A DNA stretch of 64,000 nucleotides from Halomonas zincidurans B6 (GTDB taxonomy: Bacteria > Pseudomonadota > Gammaproteobacteria > Pseudomonadales > Halomonadaceae), in assembly GCF_000731955.1 (NCBI RefSeq), contig NZ_JNCK01000001.1, forward strand, positions 2,356,001-2,420,000, given 5' to 3'. The notes under the pieces are model-generated. The model was given only the letters and a program-made list of their open reading frames with translations, did no database searches and had not been told where the DNA came from. The translations under genes were made by a program, and so were the position numbers. Of this stretch, positions 57,107 through 64,000 are shown piece after piece; position 1 is the first letter of the stretch; each line of letters opens with the position of its first letter.

Positions 57107-59596
57107 ATGACCGAGCGTGTCGATATCAGTATCCGGGGCATGTCCTGTGCTTCCTGCGTCGGTCGCGTGGAACGCGCCCTCAAGAAGCAATCCGGTGTCA
57201 CGGATGCGCAAGTGAACCTGGCGACTGAAAAGGCCACGGTTACTTTCGAAGAGCATGCCAATCCCGGCCAGGTAGCCCATGCCGTTGAAGAGGCTGGCTA
57301 CCAACCCGTCGTTGAAACCGCCGAGATTCCCATTATCGGCATGACCTGCGGTTCCTGTGTCTCGCGGGTTGAGCGCACCATTGAGAAGCTACCAGGTATT
57401 GTCCAGGCCAGCGTGAATCTCACCACGCAAAAGGCTTTTGTACGGTTCCTGCCCGCTGCGGTAACGTTGCCACGCATTCATCATGCCATTCGCGATGCCG
57501 GCTATGAGCCGCAGGACCAGGGAGAGAGTACACAGACCGAGCGCGAGGACCAGGAAGGCGTCCAACTCCGCAACAAGGTACTGATTGCGGCGCTATTTAC
57601 GATTCCGGTCGTGATTATTGCCATGGGCAAGATGATACCCGCGCTTGAAGCGATTCTCACCAGCATCATGCCGTATCGAGGCTGGATGAGTATCGAGTGG
57701 TTGCTGACTACCCCGGTCCAGTTCTATGCCGGGGCGCGTTTCTATCGCGCCGGCTATGCGGAACTGCGACATGCGAATCCAGGAATGAACAGCCTGGTCA
57801 TGATTGGTTCGAGTGCCGCCTACTTTTATTCTGTGGCCGCGCTTCTGATTCCCGGCTTCTTCCCGGCTGGGACCGCCGAAAGCTACTTCGAAGCGGCTGC
57901 GGTCATCGTCACGCTCATCCTGCTGGGGCGTTACTTCGAACATGTCGCCAAGGGCCGCACCTCCGAAGCAATCAAGAAACTGCTTCAGCTACAGGCAAAA
58001 ACGGCCCGCGTCATTCGAGATGGCGAAACGGTCGAGGTGCCGATCGAGGCCGTCGTACCCGGCGATCGCATTCTGGCCCGCCCAGGCGAGCGCATTCCCG
58101 TCGACGGCGTCGTCGAGGAAGGTCACTCCTACGTCGATGAATCGATGATCAGCGGTGAGCCGGTGCCGGTCGCCAAGCAGAAAGACGCTGAGGTCGTCGG
58201 CGGTACGATTAACAAGAACGGCGCTCTGACGTTCCGCGCCACCCGAGTCGGCGGCGATACGGTGCTGTCGCAGATCGTCAAGATGGTGGAATCGGCCCAG
58301 GCCGAGAAGCCGCCGATCCAGAAGCTGGCCGACAAGATTGCCGGAATCTTCGTGCCCGTGGTCCTGGTGATCGCGCTGATCACCTTTGCGGTGTGGTTCG
58401 GCATCGGGCCAGCCCCGGCGCTGTCGTTTGCCTTTGTCACCACTGTCAGCGTACTGCTGATTGCCTGCCCCTGTGCCATGGGCCTGGCGACGCCAACCGC
58501 AATCATGGTGGGGACCGGTAAAGGCGCAGAGATGGGCGTGCTGTTCCGCAAGGGGGCGGCGCTCGAGACGCTGGCCAAGGTGAACACGATCGTGCTGGAC
58601 AAGACCGGCACGTTGACCATGGGGCGCCCCGAGCTGACGGACTTCGTTGTGCTCGAAGGGCAGGAAAACGACGTGCTCCGATGGGTCGCCGCGGTCGAAG
58701 CGCAGAGTGAACACCCGATTGCCGAAGCGATCGTACGTGGCGCGAAAGACCGGGGCCTAGAGCTGCCATCCATCAGCCACTTCCAGGCCGAACCTGGCTT
58801 TGGCATCGAGGCCGAGGTCGACGGGCACAAGCTCAATGTGGGCGCCGACCGCTATATGAGCCGGCTCGGCATCGAGCTAGGTAAAAAAGCAGAAGAGCGT
58901 GCCACGGCGCTTGCCAGAGAGGCCAAGAGCCCGCTGTATGCGGCAGTCGATGGCAAGCTTGCAGCGATAATCGCTGTCGCCGACCCGCTCAAGGAGGGCT
59001 CGGTTGAGGCTATTGCGTCACTCCAGGAACAGGGCCTGAATGTAGCCATGCTCACCGGTGACAATCGCGCCACGGCCGAGGCTATCGCCAGGCAGGTGGG
59101 GATTCATCAGGTGCTCGCCGAAGTGTTGCCGGATCAAAAGGCAAACGAGATCAAGCGACTACAGGCTGAAGGCCACAATACCGCATTCGTCGGCGACGGC
59201 ATCAACGATGCACCGGCATTAGCGCAAGCCGACGTGGGCATTGCTATTGGCACAGGTACCGATATTGCCATCGAGGCCGGCGACGTCGTGCTCATGCGCG
59301 GCGATCTGAGAGGCATCGTCAATGCCACGGCTCTATCCAAACGCACCCGCAAGACCATTCTTTCCAACTTTGTCTGGGCCTATGGCTACAATGTGGCACT
59401 GATTCCGGTAGCGGCAGGGGCGCTGTATCCGTTCACCGGCTTCCTGCTCAACCCGATACTGGCGGCTGCGGCCATGAGCCTATCCAGCATCTTCGTCCTG
59501 ACGAATTCTCTGCGGCTGCGTCGCTTCCAGCCCCAAGGGAATGCACCTGACCCGAGGGCTAACAATGAGGAACCAGCCCTTGAATACTCAGCCTAA
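57107..59596 (+). CDS. copA: Cu(I)-translocating P1B-type ATPase
   Basis: 829 residues. Two N-terminal metal-binding domains carry GMSCASC (Cys14, Cys17) and GMTCGSC (Cys81, Cys84). The core has eight membrane helices with the CPC transport motif (LLIACPCAMGLATPT), the phosphorylation site DKTGTLTMG, the SEHPIAEAI nucleotide motif and the hinge VGDGINDAPALAQADVGIA. It exports Cu(I) from the cytoplasm to the periplasm, where the multicopper oxidase can act. It is expected to be transcribed with the first MerR gene. No copper chaperone gene is visible nearby. Confidence 0.95.
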   Translation: MTERVDISIRGMSCASCVGRVERALKKQSGVTDAQVNLATEKATVTFEEHANPGQVAHAVEEAGYQPVVETAEIPIIGMTCGSCVSRVERTIEKLPGIVQASVNLTTQKAFVRFLPAAVTLPRIHHAIRDAGYEPQDQGESTQTEREDQEGVQLRNKVLIAALFTIPVVIIAMGKMIPALEAILTSIMPYRGWMSIEWLLTTPVQFYAGARFYRAGYAELRHANPGMNSLVMIGSSAAYFYSVAALLIPGFFPAGTAESYFEAAAVIVTLILLGRYFEHVAKGRTSEAIKKLLQLQAKTARVIRDGETVEVPIEAVVPGDRILARPGERIPVDGVVEEGHSYVDESMISGEPVPVAKQKDAEVVGGTINKNGALTFRATRVGGDTVLSQIVKMVESAQAEKPPIQKLADKIAGIFVPVVLVIALITFAVWFGIGPAPALSFAFVTTVSVLLIACPCAMGLATPTAIMVGTGKGAEMGVLFRKGAALETLAKVNTIVLDKTGTLTMGRPELTDFVVLEGQENDVLRWVAAVEAQSEHPIAEAIVRGAKDRGLELPSISHFQAEPGFGIEAEVDGHKLNVGADRYMSRLGIELGKKAEERATALAREAKSPLYAAVDGKLAAIIAVADPLKEGSVEAIASLQEQGLNVAMLTGDNRATAEAIARQVGIHQVLAEVLPDQKANEIKRLQAEGHNTAFVGDGINDAPALAQADVGIAIGTGTDIAIEAGDVVLMRGDLRGIVNATALSKRTRKTILSNFVWAYGYNVALIPVAAGALYPFTGFLLNPILAAAAMSLSSIFVLTNSLRLRRFQPQGNAPDPRANNEEPALEYSA

Positions 59597-59759
59597 TTCT
59601 AGACGTTGAAACGAGGGAAAAGTGCTGAATGGTATTTCCTCCAGCCTTATTAACCCCTCCGGGAGAAAACACGACCATGCGCAACCTTTTTGTCATGTTG
59701 CTAATTGGTCTGCTAAGGCCGGGCACTAGCCCCTGATTGGCTTGCAGCAAGGAAAAGGC

Positions 59760-59790
59760 TTGACCTTAAAGTTCGCTTTAAGGCTATTGT
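59760..59790 (+). promoter_or_regulatory. MerR-type promoter of the peroxiredoxin-merR2 unit
   Basis: -35 TTGACC (59760-59765) and -10 TATTGT (59785-59790) with a 19-bp spacer. The operator CCTTAAAGTTCGCTTTAAGG (59764-59783) is a perfect inverted repeat of 8-bp arms around TTCG. The site is close in form to SoxR/MerR-class operators and is the better preserved of the two copies. The next 12 bp (AGGCAATGCA) equal those of copy 1. It precedes the peroxiredoxin start by 40 bp. Confidence 0.82.
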
Positions 59791-59829
59791 AGGCAATGCA
59801 TCATTCAACCCCAACGTGAGGATAGCGTG

Positions 59830-60462
59830 ATGGCTTTGCAGCTTGGAGAAGTAGCACCCGATTTTACAGTGGAATCAACGGAAGGCACCGTCAGCTTCCA
59901 TGAGTGGCTTGGTGATAGTTGGGCCGTGCTGTTTTCCCACCCGGCCGACTATACGCCTGTCTGCACGACGGAGCTTGGCGCGTTTGCCCAGCGCAAAGGC
60001 GAGTTCGACAAGCGCGACGTCAAGCTGATCGGCGTTTCCGTCGACCCGCTGGACTCCCATGCCGGCTGGGCGAAGGACATCGAGACCACTCAAGGGACTT
60101 CTCTCAACTATCCGCTACTGGCTGACGAGGATCGGGTGGTCGCAGAGCTTTACGGGATGATTCATCCCAAGGCCGACCCCAAGGTGACGGTACGCACCGT
60201 TTTTATCATCGACCCGGACAAGAAGATTCGTCTGACCCTGACCTACCCACCCAGCACGGGTCGCAATGTCGATGAAATCCTGCGGGTCATCGATTCGCTG
60301 CAACTGACCGGCAAGCACAAGGTGGCAACCCCGGTGGACTGGCAGAACGGCGAAGACGTCATCATCGTCCCCTCCGTGTCGGACGAGGAAGCCAGGGAAC
60401 GCTTTCCTGAAGGCTGGGATGCGCAGACACCGTACCTGCGTGTGGTCCGCCAGCCCAAGTAA
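59830..60462 (+). CDS. 1-Cys (Prx6-type) peroxiredoxin
   Basis: 210 residues from ATG 59830 (the preceding GTG is an alternative). The peroxidatic Cys45 lies in SHPADYTPVCTTELGAF, and the C-terminal extension (LQLTGKHKVATPVDWQNGED, RFPEGWDAQTPYLRVVRQPK) is that of Prx6-type enzymes without a resolving Cys in the catalytic region. It reduces H2O2 and organic hydroperoxides using an external thiol. It is preceded by a MerR-type promoter and followed 64 bp later by the second MerR gene, so it is probably metal- or redox-induced. Confidence 0.9.
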   Translation: MALQLGEVAPDFTVESTEGTVSFHEWLGDSWAVLFSHPADYTPVCTTELGAFAQRKGEFDKRDVKLIGVSVDPLDSHAGWAKDIETTQGTSLNYPLLADEDRVVAELYGMIHPKADPKVTVRTVFIIDPDKKIRLTLTYPPSTGRNVDEILRVIDSLQLTGKHKVATPVDWQNGEDVIIVPSVSDEEARERFPEGWDAQTPYLRVVRQPK

Positions 60463-60526
60463 CCAACAGAAAGATCAGGTGGCCCGGTTGCACCGGGTTG
60501 CCTGAAGTGTCGCTGAGGAACTCTTG

Positions 60527-60976
60527 ATGAAAACCTACAGTATCGGGCAACTGGCCGAGCGCTGCGGCATTGCCACCCAGGCGATCCGCTACTACGAGCA
60601 AGAGCGGCTCATGCCGAACCCCCAGCGAACGGAATCCAACTACCGCCGCTATCCCGAGGCGCATGTGGCCAGGCTGCGGTTCATTCTTCAGGCCAAGCAA
60701 TGGGGTTTTACCCTCGATGAGATTCGTGAGCTGCTGATCCTGCAGGATGCCAACGGCGACCGGGCACAAGCCAAGCGGATTGCCGAAGAGAAGCTGGTCA
60801 AAGTTCGCGAGCAGCTCAAGCATCTTTCTAAGATCGAGTCGGTGCTTTCAAAAACGCTCTCCGAATGCTCAGGAGAAGGGCCCATGCAGAAAGGATGCCC
60901 TATTATCGAGGCAGTAGTTAAGAATGACGTTGCTGCGCCAAGAATTGCTTGTAAACCGTCCATGTTAAAGGCATGA
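60527..60976 (+). CDS. MerR-family metal-responsive regulator, copy 2
   Basis: 149 residues from ATG 60527 (GAGGA upstream). The first ~130 residues are almost the same as copy 1 (56630), including both Cys in ECSGEGPMQKGCPII. The last ~20 residues differ and contain one extra Cys (VAAPRIACKPSMLKA), because the reading frame passes into non-duplicated sequence. It probably controls the promoter at 59760 and, given identical HTH residues, also that at 56425. Confidence 0.87.
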   Translation: MKTYSIGQLAERCGIATQAIRYYEQERLMPNPQRTESNYRRYPEAHVARLRFILQAKQWGFTLDEIRELLILQDANGDRAQAKRIAEEKLVKVREQLKHLSKIESVLSKTLSECSGEGPMQKGCPIIEAVVKNDVAAPRIACKPSMLKA

Positions 60977-61133
60977 CTTACCGGCAACGTTGTGGATCAG
61001 GAACGGCATTTTGACGGCATGCCTTATCTAATCATTAACTACCACCAAGCAAGTTTGCTGGCCTTCAGGAGTATTTTAAAACCTGCTGCTGCGAAACATA
61101 GCCCTAACCTGCTAAATTAATAGAGATGGTGAA

Positions 61134-61274
61134 ATGATGGGAAGTGACGCATGCACCTGGGGAATGGTTGGACTTGGTCTGATAGTCATTCTTCTGGTGG
61201 TGGCGCTGATACTCGGCATTGCTGCGTTAGTTAAATATCTGTTTTTCAGTAAACCCCGGAAAAGCGCCGAGTAG
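61134..61274 (+). CDS. Small single-pass membrane protein
   Basis: 46 codons from ATG 61134 (another ATG follows at 61137). The product has one long hydrophobic helix (GMVGLGLIVILLVVALILGI) after a short N-terminus with a Cys, and a basic tail (FFSKPRKSAE). The stop at 61272 lies five bases before the start of the TVP38-like gene, so they are likely one unit. Small membrane proteins of this kind are frequent in metal-resistance islands, but the function is unknown. Confidence 0.6.
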   Translation: MMGSDACTWGMVGLGLIVILLVVALILGIAALVKYLFFSKPRKSAE

Positions 61275-61278
61275 GTTG

Positions 61279-62025
61279 ATGAATATTGACGCAGTCGAGA
61301 GGCTTAGCCTCATGATAAGAGGGCGTATGGCACACAAGCTGCGTTTACAGCAGAGGCTCGTCTGGGGAGCTTCGGCACTAATTGGCCTGGCTGTTCTCTA
61401 CTGGGCGCTGATGGAAACAGGGGCTTTATCAATACTCGCAGACAAACAAGCGTTACGTGAGTGGGTCAATCAGCTTGGCCTCTGGGGGCCACTGGCTATT
61501 ATTGGGCTGATGGTAGGGGCCATTGTTATGAGCCCAATCCCCAGCGGGCCGATTGCCATGGTGGCTGGGGCTACCTATGGCCCTTTCTGGGGAACTCTCT
61601 ATGTGGTCATCGGTGCCGAGGCCGGTGCTCTAATTGCCTTTTGTATTGCACGCTTACTTGGTTATGAGGCGGCTAACCGCTGGTCACATATTAGACCTGT
61701 GCTGACCTGGCTAGGCAAAGAACGCTCGCAAACGGGAATAATGCTGATAGTTTTTGCATCCCGATTGGTGCCGTTCATTTCATTCGATGCCGTCAGTTAC
61801 GCGGCGGGCCTCACACCGCTTGCTTTTTGGCGATTCTTGGTGGCCACCTTGGCTGGCGTAATTCCGACAGCGTACATGATCGCCGCGTTCGGCGAAGCGT
61901 TCATCACTGCCGACTCCAGGGGAATGACAGTTATCCTGCTTTTGATTAGTGGAATTACCCTTTTACCCATCTTGACGAAGCTGGTTTGGGTTTGGCAGCG
62001 CAACCGAAAGAATCGCTCAAGTTGA
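61279..62025 (+). CDS. TVP38/TMEM64 (DedA-like) membrane protein
   Basis: 248 residues from ATG 61279. Five or six membrane helices with the VTT-domain motif: LGLWGPLAIIGLMVGAIVMS, PSGPIAMVAGATYGPFWGTL, FASRLVPFISFDAVSYAAGL and ATLAGVIPTAYMIAAFGEAF. VTT/DedA proteins scramble or transport lipids; bacterial TVP38 members occur beside mercury- and copper-resistance genes. Codon use is visibly less GC-rich than in the left of the window. Confidence 0.82.
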   Translation: MNIDAVERLSLMIRGRMAHKLRLQQRLVWGASALIGLAVLYWALMETGALSILADKQALREWVNQLGLWGPLAIIGLMVGAIVMSPIPSGPIAMVAGATYGPFWGTLYVVIGAEAGALIAFCIARLLGYEAANRWSHIRPVLTWLGKERSQTGIMLIVFASRLVPFISFDAVSYAAGLTPLAFWRFLVATLAGVIPTAYMIAAFGEAFITADSRGMTVILLLISGITLLPILTKLVWVWQRNRKNRSS

Positions 62026-62083
62026 CGAGATGAAGGGACTGCCGTTCTCAGCTTAAATAACGTCACTCAGGATAGATTATTCC

Positions 62084-62191
62084 ATGCTCGTCAAAATCAT
62101 TCCTGAGCTAGGACTCTTTGCGTTGATCGTGGCATTCTACGCTAACCAACAAGACAGAGGAAAGACAAATGCTGCAATACCCCACCATTGA
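62084..62191 (+). CDS. Possible 35-residue membrane peptide overlapping lgt
   Basis: ATG 62084 opens 35 codons ([20 protein letters not shown], then a hydrophilic tail ending HH) and its stop lies 23 bp inside lgt, in another frame. The N-terminal half could form one short membrane helix. No clear ribosome site is visible, so it may instead be chance in an AT-richer spacer. Confidence 0.25.
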   Translation: MLVKIIPELGLFALIVAFYANQQDRGKTNAAIPHH

Positions 62192-62981
62192 TCCTGTGGC
62201 TATCGCCATCGGGCCGATTAAAGTCTATTGGTATGGGCTGATGTATGTGATCGGGCTGGCTGCCGCCTGGTGGCTTGGGCGTCGGCGTGCCCACCGTATA
62301 GGCTTGAGTCACGATGACGTAGGCGATCTCATTTTTTATGGTGCTGTCGGCATCATAGTGGGAGGACGCGTTGGCTACGCCTTGGTGTATGGGTTCGATC
62401 AGCTACTTGCCAACCCTTTATGGTTATTCAAGATATGGGAAGGAGGAATGAGCTTCCATGGCGGGCTCATCGGGGTACTTGTTGCCGCCTTACTGTTTGC
62501 TCGAAAGCACCAATTGGCCTTTTTCCAGCTTACTGATTTCATAGCTCCATTAGTGCCAATCGGCCTAGGGGCCGGACGTATCGGAAACTTCATCAACCAT
62601 GAACTGCCTGGACGCGTCAGTGACGTCCCCTGGGCTATGGTGTACCCATCAATGATGGGGTTTGGACCAGAGCCGCGTCATCCTTCATCGCTTTATGAGT
62701 TCGCCTTAGAGGGCGTTGTCATGTTTGTTGTGTTGTGGTGGTTCTCGAGCCGTTCGCATCAACGCGGCATGACATCCGGTCTGTTCCTGGTGCTCTATGG
62801 TAGCTTCCGCTTTGCTGTGGAGTTCGTACGTCGGCCCGATCCTCAATTAGGTTTTATCGCCTTTGATTGGATGACCATGGGACAGCTACTGAGCCTGCCC
62901 ATGATTCTTGCAGGCCTGGTACTAATGGCTTGGGCTAGGCGTCGGCCGTTTGGTAGCGAGAACAGGACAGTATCTTCATGA
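62169..62981 (+). CDS. lgt: Prolipoprotein diacylglyceryl transferase
   Basis: 270 residues with seven membrane helices and the Lgt signatures: [33 protein letters not shown] (catalytic His region), [16 protein letters not shown] (signature Arg/Asn/Glu) and [15 protein letters not shown]. It transfers diacylglycerol from phosphatidylglycerol to the lipobox Cys of prolipoproteins. In this island context, next to redoxin and CcdA-like genes, it is probably an accessory copy, not the housekeeping lgt, which normally lies beside thyA. AT-richer codon use supports acquisition by transfer. Confidence 0.93.
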   Translation: MLQYPTIDPVAIAIGPIKVYWYGLMYVIGLAAAWWLGRRRAHRIGLSHDDVGDLIFYGAVGIIVGGRVGYALVYGFDQLLANPLWLFKIWEGGMSFHGGLIGVLVAALLFARKHQLAFFQLTDFIAPLVPIGLGAGRIGNFINHELPGRVSDVPWAMVYPSMMGFGPEPRHPSSLYEFALEGVVMFVVLWWFSSRSHQRGMTSGLFLVLYGSFRFAVEFVRRPDPQLGFIAFDWMTMGQLLSLPMILAGLVLMAWARRRPFGSENRTVSS

Positions 62982-63141
62982 TAAGTAACTATTCAAATGG
63001 TTTCGAGCAAGCATCGCCAATCAGCTGATTTATCTTGCATAGCGTCTCGAGACATATAGTGTCCCGAGACATATCACGCCATTCGGTGACATGGCCATCA
63101 GCGACATAAACACCGGCAAAGCCTACGAGAGGAATTATTTT

Positions 63142-63750
63142 ATGAATATTAAGAAAACCGGCATATGGTCAGGAATAATCGTGGCAGTCATAGGCTTATT
63201 CGTGTTCATTGCCAGCAACGATAACAAATCATCACCGCAGGCCGCATCAAAGGCCTCGCAGGGTTCAATGGCTCCCGACTTTGATTTGCCTTCGTCTGAC
63301 GGCAAACGAGTCACGCTATCAAGTTTTAGAGGTAAACAAAACGTGCTTATCTATTTCCACGAAGGGTTGTCATGTGACGCTTGCATGCAGCAAATGCCGG
63401 AGCTGGATAAGTACCTGTCTGACTTCAATAAAATGGATGTCAAATTGCTTTACGTCGCACTGGACTCACCAGAAGCAATGAGCAAAGCCAGTTCGCGTTA
63501 CGGTTTGAAGTCACCTGTCTTGTCATACCAAGACGCCCAAACCGAGCAAGACTATGACCTCTTGCCCTATAGCATGGGTATGGGCCGGCGTGCCGGGCAT
63601 ACATTCGTGTTAGTCGGCAAGGATGGCAAGATTCTGTGGCGCAAAGACTACTGGCCGAGCGTTGGCATGAGCGTGCCTGGCGGCAGGATGTTTGTGCCTG
63701 GTTCAGAAATCCTGTCTGAGGTCCAAAAAGTGCTGGGAGGTAGCTCATAG
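63142..63750 (+). CDS. Membrane-anchored redoxin (AhpC/TSA-TlpA superfamily)
   Basis: 202 residues from ATG 63142 (AGAGG upstream); a frame to 63091 lacks a site. One N-terminal helix (GIWSGIIVAVIGLFVFIAS) anchors a periplasmic thioredoxin-fold domain: MAPDFDLPSSDGKRVTLSSF, FHEGLSCDACMQQMPEL with Cys78 and Cys81, and GHTFVLVGKDGKILWRKDYW. The C-x-x-C suggests disulfide exchange, with reducing power from the CcdA/DsbD-like protein encoded next, whose GTG start overlaps this stop by one base. Confidence 0.82.
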   Translation: MNIKKTGIWSGIIVAVIGLFVFIASNDNKSSPQAASKASQGSMAPDFDLPSSDGKRVTLSSFRGKQNVLIYFHEGLSCDACMQQMPELDKYLSDFNKMDVKLLYVALDSPEAMSKASSRYGLKSPVLSYQDAQTEQDYDLLPYSMGMGRRAGHTFVLVGKDGKILWRKDYWPSVGMSVPGGRMFVPGSEILSEVQKVLGGSS

Positions 63751-64000
63751 TGGACGCCGGCAGTGCTTCAGCGCTTTTAACCAGCGCATCGTTAATTGTC
63801 GCCTTTTTCGGCGGTGCTATCATGCTGTTCGCGCCGTGCTGCATCACGCTGATGCTGCCGGCTTATCTGGGTACGGTGTTCAAATCGCGCTCCAAGGTGA
63901 TTTTCTTGACATCGGTATTCGCGCTGGGGGTTGCCTCGATCATTCTGCCTATCGTGCTGGGAGCCCGTTTCCTGACCTCCTTTTTGTCGGCGTTCCACCC
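63750..64000 (+). CDS. CcdA/DsbD-like membrane thiol-disulfide transporter, 5' part
   Basis: The frame starts at GTG 63750, overlapping the stop of the redoxin gene (TAGTG), and is open to the window end. It encodes at least two membrane helices, with ASLIVAFFGGAIMLFAPCCI and TLMLPAYLG; the FAPC segment before a conserved Pro is the first half of the CcdA/DsbD redox pair. It should carry electrons from cytoplasmic thioredoxin to the periplasmic redoxin. The rest lies outside. Confidence 0.82.
   Translation, partial: MDAGSASALLTSASLIVAFFGGAIMLFAPCCITLMLPAYLGTVFKSRSKVIFLTSVFALGVASIILPIVLGARFLTSFLSAFH

Noticed and set aside
59677..59736. A 19-residue frame starting MRNLFVMLLIGLL between copA and the peroxiredoxin promoter
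   Set aside because: It looks like the start of a signal peptide cut short; no conserved continuation is seen. It may be a remnant from the duplication, but there is not enough to call a gene.

Overview
The window looks like a chromosomal segment of a moderately halophilic gammaproteobacterium, most likely of the family Halomonadaceae (Halomonas, Chromohalobacter or Salinicola type). The evidence is high G+C with strongly GC-biased third codon positions, an Entner-Doudoroff cluster gap / edd-glk-mutarotase-aldo/keto reductase followed by pgi-pfkB, osmoregulated periplasmic glucan genes opgGH, a GbdR-like glycine-betaine regulator, TRAP transport and an oxidative L-arabinose route. The genus is inferred. 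No rRNA or tRNA gene was recognised.

1-9.2 kb: the 5' part of an RND membrane-fusion lipoprotein diverges from its TetR-type regulator. A GNAT-like protein, a dienelactone-hydrolase-like exported protein lacking its nucleophile, and a PAS-GGDEF diguanylate cyclase follow. At 5.8-7.6 kb the 3' half of a group II intron (reverse transcriptase plus domain V) is fused in frame to the N-terminal part of a RhuM protein. A LysR/RidA pair follows. 9.2-13.85 kb: an IS1380-like remnant, an azlCD operon led by an unusual HTH-cupin-methyltransferase fusion, and a second, frameshifted intron reverse-transcriptase fragment.

13.85-29.1 kb: core sugar catabolism. gap diverges from a tightly coupled operon (edd, glk, hexose-6-P mutarotase, aldo/keto reductase; every junction is ATGA), then pgi-pfkB. 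Together they would take glucose and fructose into the Entner-Doudoroff pathway. An esterase, opgG-opgH with a six-copy 15-bp repeat upstream of opgG, a decayed stretch and a DUF4168 protein follow. 29.2-35.3 kb: an aminotransferase, an RpiR regulator and a TRAP transporter with fused DctQM.

35.6-51 kb: an EamA exporter with a coupled leader ORF, a stand-alone EAL protein, and an arabinose module: aldose 1-epimerase, sugar-acid dehydratase, araH-araG-araF, a divergent GbpR-like LysR regulator and, 4 kb further, a galactose/arabinose 1-dehydrogenase. A 5'-truncated cytochrome b561, a sulfite-oxidase-type molybdoenzyme, mtgA and a GbdR-like regulator are also here. 51-54.2 kb: AidB-like acyl-CoA dehydrogenase, LysE exporter, Rnk/GreA-like factor.

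54.7-64 kb: a copper/redox resistance island, clearly more AT-rich towards its right end. It holds a Tat-exported multicopper oxidase behind a CueR-type promoter and a duplicated module (MerR-type promoter, 1-Cys peroxiredoxin, MerR regulator) whose first copy lost almost all of the peroxiredoxin and now leads into copA. Then come a small membrane protein, a TVP38/DedA-like protein, lgt, a redoxin and the start of a CcdA/DsbD-like protein.
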